Of a stretch of DNA of 64,000 bases, positions 54,670-64,000 are shown piece by piece (the first letter of the stretch is position 1; each line of letters opens with the position of its first letter). This DNA comes from Macrostomum hystrix (lineage: Eukaryota > Platyhelminthes > Macrostomidae), in NCBI GenBank assembly GCA_950097015.1, contig CATNEN010000038.1:29232501-29296500 (forward strand), in the 5' to 3' direction. The notes beneath the pieces were generated by a model. The model was given only the letters and a program-made list of their open reading frames with translations. It made no database searches and had not been told where the DNA came from. Both the position numbers and the translations under genes were made by a program.

Positions 54670-55755
54670 ACACTGAGAATAGACTAGCCCAATCAGCTGT
54701 AGTTTGAGTATAGACTAGCCCAATTAGCTGTAGATGAGAATAGACTAGCCCAATTAGCTGTAGATGAGAATAGACTAGCCCAATTAGCTGTAGATGAGAA
54801 TAGACTAGCCCAATTAGCTGTAGTTTGAGTATAGACTAGCCCAATTAGCTGTAGATGAGAATAGACTAGCCCAATTAGCTGTATTTTGAGTATAGACTAG
54901 CCCAATTAGCTGTAGATGAGAATAGACTAGCCCAATTAGCTGTAGATGAGAATAGACTAGCCCAATTAGCTGTAGTTTGAGTATAGACTAGCCCAATTAG
55001 CTGTAGTTTGAGTATAGACTAGCCCAATTAGCTGTAGACTGAGAATAGACTAGCCCAATTAGCTGTAGATGAGAATAGACTAGCCCAATTAGCTGTAGAT
55101 GAGAATAGACTAGCCCAATTAGCTGTAGATGAGAATAGACTAGCCCAATTAGCTGTAGATGAGAATAGACTAGCCCAATTAGCTGTAGATGAGAATAGAC
55201 TAGCCCAATTAGCTGTAGATGAGAATAGACTAGCCCAATTAGCTGTAGATGAGAATAGACTAGCCCAATTAGCTGTAGATGAGAATAGACTAGCCCAATT
55301 AGCTGTAGTTTGAGTATAGACTAGCCCAATTAGCTGTAGATGAGAATAGACTAGCCCAATTAGCTGTAGTTTGAGTATAGACTAGCCCAATTAGCTGTAG
55401 TTTGAGTATAGACTAGCCCAATTAGCTGTAGTTTGAGAATAGACTAGCCCAATTAGCTGTAGTTTGAGTATAGACTAGCCCAATTAGCTGTAGATGAGAA
55501 TAGACTAGCCCAATTAGCTGTAGTTTGAGTATAGACTAGCCCAATTAGCTGCAGATGAGAATAGACTAGCCCAATTAGCTGTAGACTGAGAATAGACTAG
55601 CCCAATTAGCTGTAGATGAGAATAGACTAGCCCAATTAGCTGTAGATGAGAATAGACTAGCCCAATTAGCTGTAAATGAGAATAGACTAGCCCAATTAGC
55701 TGTAGACTGAGAATAGACTAGCCCAATTAGCTGTAGACTGAGAATAGACTTATCC
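54670..55755. repeat. 30/31-bp minisatellite, about 35 copies
   Basis: Units contain gaatagactagcccaattag; three variants (gtagatgaga, gtagtttgagt, gtagactgaga) are interspersed without strict order. The array ends about 145 bases upstream of the GPCR start codon. Confidence 0.97.
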
Positions 55756-56349
55756 AGTTTGCTATAAATTCATGCAGCATTCATAATTCAAGCTGTCCAT
55801 ATCCTTCGTCTGCATCCACTATCCTAATTTTATTACATTCCAAAACCGCAGCCGCCGCCGCTCGGTCGCAGTCAAATTCCCATCGTCGCGAGCTAGCCTA
55901 TATGGCGTCTATTTATTCGGCGTTAATCTACACAAACACTGGCATTGCTGGCGCCGGAATGTTAATAAATCTAGTGAATTTCTGTGCTTTCTCCTGTCGC
56001 ATAGTACGCGGTCACTACCTTTCCAGAGTGCTTCGATTTTTATCTGCCACGGATCTTCTATTATTATTGGCATTTTTAGTTACAGCATTCTTGCATGTGC
56101 ACAATCGTAGCCTATTATCATGCCATCTAGTCATGCTTGTCTACCTTTCTGAGTCCCTGGCTATTGGTTGGCCTCAGTGTGGACCGTTGCTTGTACGTGT
56201 TCAGGGCCAGGACAGTTGCTTATTCAGATACTGCCGGGCGTCTGTTACTAATAGTGCTTAGCCTCAGCTTAGCTTGGAGTGTGCACATATTTGTGCTAGT
56301 TGAATTTAGCTACGATACTAACGACGGCTATGGCAACGCTACTAATAGC

Positions 56350-56933
56350 CGGGAGATCTGGATGCTGCTGACCCACATTGCCGCCCGCTTCCAAATCTGG
56401 CTGCAATGGGTCCCCAGCCACTGCGACCTCCGGCGGAACGATGCCGCGGACGCCACCGCCAAGACCGCGGCCGGCCTCCCCCAGGACGAGACGCCGATCG
56501 ACTTCGGGTCAGCGCGGGCTGCCCTCCGCCGGGTCCTCGCCGAGCGCACCCGCGAAGCCTACGTGGCCGACCCGCACTGCGCCACCCACCGTCTGGCAAC
56601 CGCCACCGCCGCCCCCGGCCACGCCTAAACCGGGCCGACGCGGTGACCCTCGCCCAGCTGCGCACGGGCCACTCACCGCTCCTGCGCTGGTATCGGCACC
56701 GGATCAGCCTGGACACCGCCGCCACCTGCCCCCGCTTCGGGGCCGCCGACGAAGACGTGGCCCAAGTTTTCCTGCACTGCCGGGCCCTTGACGACCTTCG
56801 GGCCCGCATCCTTGGACCAAACCCGTCCCTGGCCGTCCTCTCGACGGACGGCCCCCGCGCGCTCGAATTCCTCCACACGGTAGGGGCGCAGACACGCCCC
56901 CCGGATCCTACCGGCCGGGAGTAACAACAACAA
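56350..56933 (+). mobile_element. 5'-truncated non-LTR retrotransposon 3' end with target duplication
   Basis: The insert is strikingly GC-rich against AT-rich flanks. It encodes the end of an RNase H domain (IWLQWVPSHCDLRRNDAADA) and, after a frame change, a C-terminal CPRFGAADEDVAQVFLHC zinc-knuckle-like motif, the usual order in I/R1/LOA-type LINEs with RNase H. It ends in a short caa repeat. A 16-bp target duplication, caacgctactaatagc, flanks it (56334-56349 and 56934-56949). It lies inside the coding sequence of the GPCR; removing 600 bases restores the receptor frame. Confidence 0.93.
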
Positions 56934-57207
56934 CAACGCTACTAATAGCGCTGGCGGTAGGCGCAAAAAATTTTGCCGACTAAATGCCGACAGAATATTG
57001 TGGTCCGCTGTGGACTCTGCAGTGTGCTCACTGCTGCCTGGACTAATTATTGGCTTAGCCAATTGCTACATCTGCTGCGCTGTTCGTAATTTCTATCGTC
57101 GGCTGCGTCAGCAGCGAGCTGGCCGACTGCAACTGCTGGCCCGCGGCGACGATAATGAGGCCGATCTATGCGACTGCTGCAATGAACAGGTTCGCGTGAC
57201 GTCTGTT

Positions 57208-57610
57208 TTACTGTTCTGAATATTTGCCTGCTCCGGAGTGACTGTTCTGAATATTTGCCTGCTCCGGAGTGACTGTTCTGAATATTTGCCTGCTCCGGAG
57301 TGACTGTTCTGAATATTTGCCTGCTCCGGAGTGACTGTTCTGAATATTTGCCTGCTCCGGAGTGACTGTTCTGAATATTTGCCTGCTCCGGGGTGACTGT
57401 TCTGAATATTTGCCTGCTCCGGAGTGACTGTTCTGAATATTTGCCTGCTCCGGAGTGACTGTTCTGAATATTTGCCTGCTCCGGAGTGAATGTTCTGAAT
57501 ATTTGCCTGCTCCGGAGTGACTGTTCTGAATATTTGCCTGCTCCGGGGTGACTGTTCTGAATATTTGCCTGCTCCGGAGTGACTGTTCTGAATATTTGCC
57601 TGCTCCGGGT
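57208..57610. repeat. 31-bp intronic minisatellite, about 13 copies
   Basis: Units read gactgttctgaatatttgcc followed by tgctccggagt, almost identical. The array starts 19 bases after the donor of the first GPCR intron. Confidence 0.97.
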
Positions 57611-58710
57611 GAATGTTCTGTGTCTGTCTGCTGTGAGTGACTGTTCCGTGTCTGTCTGCTGTGAGTGACTGTTCCGTGTCTGTCTGCTTTGAGTGACTGT
57701 TCTGTGTCTGTCTGCTTTGGGTGTCTGTTCTGTGTCTGTCTGCTTTGGGTGTCTGTTCTGTGTCTGTCTGCTTTGGGTGTCTGTTCCGTGTCTGTCTGCT
57801 TTGGGTGTCTGTTCTGTGTCTGTCTGCTTTGGGTGACTGTTCCGTGTCTGTCTGCTTTGAGTGACTGTTCTGTGTCTGTCTGCTTTGAGTGACTGTTCTG
57901 TGTCTGTCTGCTTTGAGTGTCTGTTCTGTGTCTGTCTGCTTTGAGTGGCTGTTCTGTGTCTGTCTGCTTTGAGTGACTGTTCCGTGTCTGTCTGCTTTGG
58001 GTGTCTGTTCTGTGTCTGTCTGCTTTGGGTGTCTGTTCTGTGTCTGTCTGCTTTGGGTGTCTGTTCTGTGTCTGTCTGCTTTGGGTGTCTGTTCTGTGTC
58101 TGTCTGCTTTGGGTGTCTGTTCTGTGTCTGTCAGCTTTGGGTGTCTGTTCTGTGTCTGTCTGCTTTGGGTGACTGTTCTGTGTCTGTCTGCTTTGAGTGG
58201 CTGTTCTGTGTCTGTCTGCTTTGAGTGACTGTTCCGTGTCTGTCTGCTTTGAGTGTCTGTTCTGTGTCTGTCTGCTTTGGGTGTCTGTTCTGTGTCTGTC
58301 TGCTTTGGGTGTCTGTTCTGTGTCTGTCTGCTTTGAGTGACTGTTCTGTGTCTGTCTGCTTTGAGTGGCTGTTCTGTGTCTGTCTGCTTTGAGTGGCTGT
58401 TCTGTGTCTGTCTGCTTTGAGTGACTGTTCCGTGTCTGTCTGCTTTGAGTGTCTGTTCTGTGTCTGTCTGCTTTGGGTGTCTGTTCTGTGTCTGTCTGCT
58501 TTGGGTGTCTGTTCTGTGTCTGTCTGCTTTGAGTGACTGTTCTGTGTCTGTCTGCTTTGAGTGGCTGTTCTGTGTCTGTCTGCTTTGAGTGACTGTTCCG
58601 TGTCTGTCTGCTTTGAGTGTCTGTTCTGTGTCTGTCTGCTTTGGGTGTCTGTTCTGTGTCTGTCTGCTTTGGGTGTCTGTTCTGTGTCTGTCTGCTTTGG
58701 GTGTCTGTTC
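57611..58710. repeat. 28-bp intronic minisatellite, about 39 copies
   Basis: Units contain tgtctgttctgtgtctgtct and end gctttggg/gctttgag. It directly follows the 31-bp array in the same GPCR intron; the two share the tgttctg core, so one probably arose from the other. Open frames rich in C, L and V are artefacts. Confidence 0.97.
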
Positions 58711-59405
58711 TGAATAATTCTTAATAAATTTAGTATTTTTTTAATTTATGCAGCCTAATACACCGGTGGCATCCGTTGCTGTTGTCAAAGCTAGCCTAGC
58801 CAATCAGGAGAATGATAGCGGCTTTCACCATCAGAACACTGGCCCCGGTGTTAATGGCAGTGCTCAGGCTGGGCGCAGCGATCGACTGCTGGACGGCGAA
58901 ACTGATGTGAGTTTCCAATGACTTCCTGATAGATATCATTGTTCCATGAATAAAATTAACGATTTCACTAATAAGATGACAAGGCATCGTTTATATACAT
59001 AGTTAATCTAGCCGTTTTTCTTATTTTAGGCTCAACAGGCAGTTGAGAATCGTCAGAATTCATCCTATGGCGCTGAGTCCGACCCTATTCACGACAGAGA
59101 GCTGCTGCGTCAACAGTACCACATCACTCGTATGCTACTGGTATTCTCATTAGTCTATCTGGTGTTAAATACACCTCACTATGTACTATTGCTGGTGGCC
59201 GGCCTCGCCAGAATCTGTATACGCCTTCAACATAGCACGCATCAGTGCGCAGGCTTTGCACTTTATTCACTTCTCAACTAACGCTCTGATCTATGCCTAT
59301 GCTAATAGGCAGTATCGATTGGCTCTGTTATATTTGGCCAAGACTCCTACTTACTGCACTGATCACCTGCGGCGGCTGATCTGGAGACTGCGACGCTGGG
59401 ACTGA

Positions 59406-59795
59406 GCCCGGAATGGGCATTTTATTTGCTGGCCAACTGCAATGCCACTTACTTGAAGATAAGGAGAAATATCACACTGACTTCAAGCTGAGGATATGAC
59501 ACAAATATCCCACTGACTTAAAACTATTGGAGATCACGAAATAATCCCACAAACTAATTATTTTATCCTTTTCAGTTTTCTAGTCACTATTGTTTTAATG
59601 GTTGTTTTCAACCCGTGTTTTATATAAGCTGATTTATGGAATATATTGTGTTATACAACATGTTGATGAGGCTTATACTGCTCAACATTGTTCTTAAATT
59701 AATTACGAATTCCCTGATTTATTACTCTTAGTAAGCCGATAATTTATTTTTATAAACACACGTCGGAACACTTCAAAACTAACTGCACAATCAAA
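59406..59795. other. 3' flank of the GPCR
   Basis: AT-rich sequence after the TGA. aataaa-type words are present but none is clearly a polyadenylation signal. Confidence 0.4.
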
Positions 59796-59804
59796 CACAA
59801 TCAC

Positions 59805-60985
59805 TGACCCACTTACCCACTGACACAATGTCCCACTGACCCACTGTCCCACTGACTCACTGTTCCACTGACCCACTGACACTGTCCCACTGACCCACTG
59901 TCCCACTGACACTGTCCCACTGACACTGTCCCACTGACACTGTCCCACTGACACTGTCCCACTGACACTGTCCCACTGACACTGTCCCAATGACCCACTG
60001 TCCCACTGACACTGTCCCAATGACCCACTGTCCCACTGACACTGTCCCAATGACCCACTGTCCCAATGACTCACTGTCCCACTGACACTGTCCCAATGAC
60101 CCACTGTCCCAATGACCCACTGTCCCACTGACCCACTGTCCCACTGACACTGTCCCTATGACCCACTGACACTGTCCCACTGACACTGTCCCAATGACCC
60201 ACTGTCCCACTGACCCACTGTCCCACTGACACTGTCCCACTGACACTGTCCCACTGACACTGTCCCACTGACCCACTGTCCCACTGACACTGTCCCACTG
60301 ACACTGTCTCACTGACCCACTGTCCCACTGACACTGTCCCAATGACCCACTGTCCCACTGACACTGTCCCACTGACACTGTCCCACTGACCCACTGTCCC
60401 ACTGACACTGTCCCACTGACACTGTCCCACTGACCCACTGTCCCACTGACACTGTCCCAATGACCCACTGTCCCACTGACACTGTCCCACTGACACTGTC
60501 CCACTGACACTGTCCCACTGACCCACTGTCCCACTGACACTGTCCCACTGACACTGTCCCACTGACACTGTCCCAATGACCCACTTTCCCACTGACCCAC
60601 TGTCCCATTGACACTGTCCCACTGACACTGTCCCACTGACACTGTCCCACTGACACTGTCCCACTGACACTGTCCCACTGACCCACTGTCCCACTGACAC
60701 TGTCCCACTGACACTGTCTCACTGACCCACTGTCCCACTGACACTGTCCCACTGTCACTGTCCCACTGACCAACTGTCCCACTGACACTGTCCCACTGAC
60801 ACTGTCCCAATGACCCACTGTCCCACTGTCCCAATGACCCACTGTCCCACTGACCCACTGACACTGTCCCACTGACACTGTCCCAATGACCCACTGACCC
60901 ACTGTCCCACTGACACTGTCCCTATGACCCACTGTCCCACTGTCCCACTAACACTGTCCCACTAACACTGTCCCACTGACACTGT
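59805..60985. repeat. Compound minisatellite (cccactgacactgt / cccactgacccactgt)
   Basis: Roughly 1.2 kb of 14-bp and 16-bp units mix cccactgacactgt, cccactgaccca and cccaatgaccca. The array ends about 20 bases before a coding exon, so it probably lies in an intron of the next gene. Long minus-strand frames rich in [12 protein letters not shown] are artefacts. Confidence 0.97.
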
Positions 60986-61002
60986 CCCACTAACACGACA
61001 AG

Positions 61003-63156
61003 CCCCTAAGCCTTCTCTCCGCGGCTGCGACCCAAATGTATGTGGTGTCGCCCAGAGGGACCTTGGTGCTCTGCCACTCACCCCAGACCCATTCGCATTC
61101 CAGGAGTCTCCGAAACCGTCGGACCGGTTCCAGGTTGGTCCCTACACCCTGGACTTTGGCGCAGAGTATCAAACACAGATGACCGAACTAGTTCAGCACT
61201 ACCTGGACATTGGCCTGGCTAGGGACATGTCTCAAGCTAGCAGTCTGGCCGTACCAAATAATCAACGCAAAGCAAATTTTCTATCACACCTAGCCAAGAT
61301 GATTGTTCGCAGCTTGGAAGAGCCCTACGGTGAGATAAATCCTCTGTCGCGATTAGAACCTCACCGGGTTGCCTCCAGACTGTTGGGTGTCTATGGCCTG
61401 GAGTTTATGGCACACCTGACGGCGCATTTGAGACTGCGGCTCTGCCTGCTGGAGAGGCGTGTGCTGTCTGGCAGACCGAATCTGCACGACTACGGTCTGG
61501 TGGAATTTCTTTGCGATGTAGCAACTGCTGTGCCTCAGGTTGGTACTTCGCTGACTTCACTGTCAGAATCTTCAGTGCTACATTCAGGATCAGTGAGATA
61601 ATGCTTCAGGATCAGTGGGATGATGCTTCAGTATCAGTAGGATGATGCTTCAGGATCAGTGGGATGATGCTTCAGGATGAGTGGGATGATGCTTCAGGAT
61701 GAGTGGGATGATGCTTCAGGATCAGTAGGATGATGCTTCAGGATCAGTAGGATGATGCTTCACTATCAGTAGGATGATGCTTCAGTATCAGGAGGATGAT
61801 GCTTCAGTATCAGTAGGATGATGCTTCAGTATCAGTAGGATGATGCTTCAGGATCAGTAGGATGATGCTTCAGTATCAGTAGGATGATGCTTCAGGATGA
61901 GTGGGATGATGCTTCAGGATCAGTAGGATGATGCTTCAGTATCAGTAGGATGATGCTTCAGGATCAGTAGGATGATGCTTCAGTATCAGTAGGATGATGC
62001 TTCAGTATCAGTAGGATGATGCTTCAGGATGAGTGGGATGATGCTTCAGGATCAGTAGGATGATGCTTCAGTATCAGTAGGATGATGCTTCAGGATCAGT
62101 AGGATGATGCTTCAGTATCAGTAGGATGATGCTTCAGGATCAGTAGGATGATGCTTCAGTATCAGTAGGATGATGCTTCAGGATCAGTAGGATGATGCTT
62201 CAGTATCAGTAGGATGATGCTTCAGGATGAGTGGGATGATGCTTCAGGATCAGTAGGATGATGCTTCAGTATCAGTAGGATGATGCTTCAGTATCAGTAG
62301 GATGATGCTTCAGGATCAGTAGGATGATGCTTCAGTATCAGTAGGATGATGCTTCAGGATCAGTAGGATGATGCTTCAGTATCAGTAGGATGATGCTTCA
62401 GTATCAGTAGGATGATGCTTCAGGATCAGTAGGATGATGCTTCAGTATCAGTAGGATGATGCTTCAGTATCAGTAGGATGATGCTTCAGGATCAGTAGGA
62501 TGATGCTTCAGTATCAGTAGGATGATGCTTCAGTATCAGTAGGATGATGCTTCAGGATCAGTAGGATGATGCTTCAGGATGAGTGGGATGATGCTTCAGG
62601 ATCAGTAGGATGATGCTTCAGGATCAGTAGGATGATGCTTCAGGATCAGTAGGATGATGCTTCAGTATCAGTAGGATGATGCTTCAGTATCAGTAGGATG
62701 AGGCTTCAGGATCAGTAGGATGATGCTTGAGGTTCAGTGGGATGATTTCAGTGTTAGTAAGATGCTTCAGGATCTTCGATATGAATGTTTCATGCAGTTA
62801 AAAAGCCATTGAATGCACTAAGACCAGACTCAACTCAAACCCGACTCACCCAGTTGCGCCACACCCTGGCCTGTTACGCATGGGAGTGCCTGCACTTACT
62901 GTCTAGCGTGCAGTCAGAGAGACCCCAGGCTTGGCGCAAATTGTCCTACCTATTTGAGCAGTGCCAGCCTGTGCTGCTGTGCCAATGCGATCAATTTGAC
63001 AGCTCCAAGCGTCACGATATATTCAGAGACAACGCCACTTGTCTGTTAGATAAGTTGAACAATCTTGCTGGACTGTCAGAGTTTGTCGATAGTCCCGCCG
63101 TGGCTAAAACTGCCGCTCAGCTTAACGCACTACTGAGTTCTTACTTTAAGAAGTAG
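61003..63156 (+). CDS. C-terminal two exons of an unidentified helical protein
   Basis: The first exon visible begins after acaag at 61002 (or ctaag at 61010) and runs to 61542 (GTTG|gtactt). The next is 62798-63156 (acceptor ttcatgcag), phase 1 matched, ending YFKK with TAG. The first encodes [69 protein letters not shown] and [19 protein letters not shown]. The second encodes [33 protein letters not shown] and [16 protein letters not shown]. The predominantly helical, leucine-rich make-up suggests a HEAT-like or scaffold protein. I do not recognise the family. Codon use and phased introns argue for a real host gene whose 5' exons lie further upstream, perhaps beyond the minisatellite at 59805-60985. 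Confidence 0.7.
61575..62765. repeat. 22-bp intronic minisatellite, about 53 copies
   Basis: Units read gatgatgcttcaggatcagtag with variants g/t in agg/agt atca and a gagtggg type. It fills nearly the whole intron between the two exons of the helical-protein gene. Confidence 0.97.
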
Positions 63157-64000
63157 TATGATTGTACTTATTTAGCTACATTTATTTAATTTAACTACTC
63201 CTTTTGTAATTTTTCGTTACTTATCTGATCGAGCTCTATATATCTTAGTTAAAACCTTTATTTTGTCAATCATTATTTGATTACGTCATTATGTAGTTAT
63301 TTTCAGTAATGCCTGAACCTTTCAGATAGGCTCCCCAACTTTATAATTGGTTCTCTTAATTTTCTAATTCGCTCAACTTTCTAATTTGCTAATCGAATTT
63401 CTTATTAGCTCCCTAATTTTCTAATAAGTGTCCTAATTTTTTAATTTGCTTTCTGCCTTTCTAAGTAGCTCCCTAATTTTCTAATAAGCTCCCTAATTTT
63501 CTAATAAGCTCCCTATTTTACTAATAAGCTCCCTGATTTACCAATAAGCTCCCTAATTTACCAATTAGCTCCCTAATTTTCTAATTGGCTTCCTAATCTT
63601 CCCTAATACCTTATAATTGAATATAGGATTTTGCAATCAAATTACTCCTTAACATGCATGAAAAATCGGTTGATCATCATTTAGTTTTACATATTGATCA
63701 CAAATTTTCCAATTCAAGCTTAAAATCACTGCTATTTCCTGTTATTTAATATAGATTCCACGACTCATGTTTGCGTTGTAAATAATAGATTTTTGTGCCA
63801 AATATGTATGTTCATTCGTTTTAATTAATGTTACGATTTCATTATTTCTATTTAACTTTTTGTAACCGAAGTTTTTTATTATTTTCAAGAATTTCTATAG
63901 CGAAATTCTTTGATTTTAGCAAACATTTTATTCTAACAAATTCGTGTTGTTGCTCCGTTATTTTCATGTAGAGATATTTTTTCTTAAAATTTCGATCTTA
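63157..64000. other. 3' flank with a 19-20-bp degenerate repeat
   Basis: At 63330-63600 about a dozen copies of agctccctaattttctaat and relatives form a degenerate minisatellite. The rest is AT-rich with no coding exon. It lies downstream of the helical-protein stop codon. Confidence 0.7.

Larger units (their letters stand above)
55902..59405 (+). pseudogene. Rhodopsin-like GPCR with LINE insertion and two frameshifts
   Basis: Seven membrane segments can be followed over three exons (55902-57189, 58754-58906, 59030-59405; phase-0 GT/AG borders). TM1 is GAGMLINLVNF, TM2 FLSATDLLLLLAF, TM3 ends SVDRCLYVF (DRC for DRY), TM4 LLLIVLSLSLAWSVH, TM5 LLPGLIIGLANCYI, TM6 [18 protein letters not shown]7 [13 protein letters not shown] (NALIY for NPxxY). 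Exon 2 is a long polar third intracellular loop. The frame breaks by one base at about 56150 (TM3) and 59205 (between TM6 and TM7). A LINE fragment sits in the second extracellular loop at 56350-56933. Ligand unknown; the divergent motifs fit lophotrochozoan orphan or peptide receptors. Pseudogene, or intact elsewhere with sequencing errors here. Confidence 0.8.

Noticed and set aside
56350-56933. Bacterial contamination as the source of the GC-rich block
   Set aside because: It has a target duplication, a caa-type tail and LINE RNase H and zinc-knuckle motifs, so it is an inserted retrotransposon.
57665-58228. Cysteine/leucine-rich plus-strand frames
   Set aside because: Translations of the 28-bp intronic repeat; they lie between phased GPCR exons.
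59703-60940. Frames up to 345 codons (GTVSVGQ-rich) on the minus strand
   Set aside because: Produced by the 14/16-bp minisatellite; no conserved residues outside the repeat.
1040-62765. CRISPR arrays
   Set aside because: Regular direct repeats occur, but units are contiguous without unique spacers and the genome is eukaryotic.

Overview
This is animal nuclear DNA, not bacterial. Host genes are split by short introns with GT/AG borders, much of the sequence is AT-rich and non-coding, and the families seen are metazoan: an isoprenylcysteine carboxyl methyltransferase (ICMT), a rhodopsin-like GPCR, BEN-like and DUF4806-like proteins, a SET domain, LINE, Gypsy, Helitron and CACTA-type transposons. 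The GPCR has divergent motifs (DRC for DRY, NALIY for NPxxY) of a kind common in lophotrochozoans. A flatworm-like or other spiralian animal is my guess only.

Left edge (1-10 kb): a two-exon ICMT gene on the minus strand, then AT-rich intergenic DNA with minisatellites and a diverged tandem duplication of about 0.85 kb. 10-20 kb: an internally deleted Helitron, a SET-domain last exon, a small two-exon gene, a TE-like pseudogene and a broken BEN-type gene, all on the minus strand. Right edge (54.6-64 kb): host genes on the plus strand, namely a GPCR and an unidentified helical protein. Their introns consist largely of private minisatellites, and the GPCR is broken by a GC-rich LINE fragment and two frameshifts.

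Middle (19.7-53.4 kb): a stack of nested mobile elements. (a) A five-exon DUF4806-like gene (exons between 29940 and 19745, minus strand) is split inside exon 4 by a 7.17-kb element at 20395-27564. That element has 5'-CACTA termini and a TA duplication, and carries a decayed transposase and an intact BEN-type gene. (b) A BEN-type gene (53358 to 36798, minus strand) is split by an element at 37227-52563 with CCCTAG...CTAGGG termini and a GA/TC duplication. It carries a 747-aa transposase and a 339-aa BEN-type protein. (c) Inside the right end of that element sits a third one, 45959-52544, with CCCTACTCTC termini and an AT duplication. It carries a 766-aa transposase and a seven-exon BEN-type gene of 400 codons. 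(d) The left flank of the stack holds a degenerate Gypsy gag-pol, the 5' part of a LINE, and the C-terminal third of another transposase fused in frame to that LINE.

The common theme is a two-gene DNA transposon: a CACTA/CMC-type DDE transposase next to a second gene with a conserved N-terminal domain, a low-complexity linker and a C-terminal BEN-like domain. A DUF4806-like domain apparently replaces the BEN-like one in one case. Each element has its own subterminal repeat vocabulary (TTGCAATT; ACAAAGTA; ATCCATG), the natural candidate binding sites for the second protein. In two cases one element has jumped into the second gene of another, and in a third into the terminal repeat of a relative. 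These boundaries and exon phases were worked out by hand from the sequence; family names rest on motif recognition without database searches.
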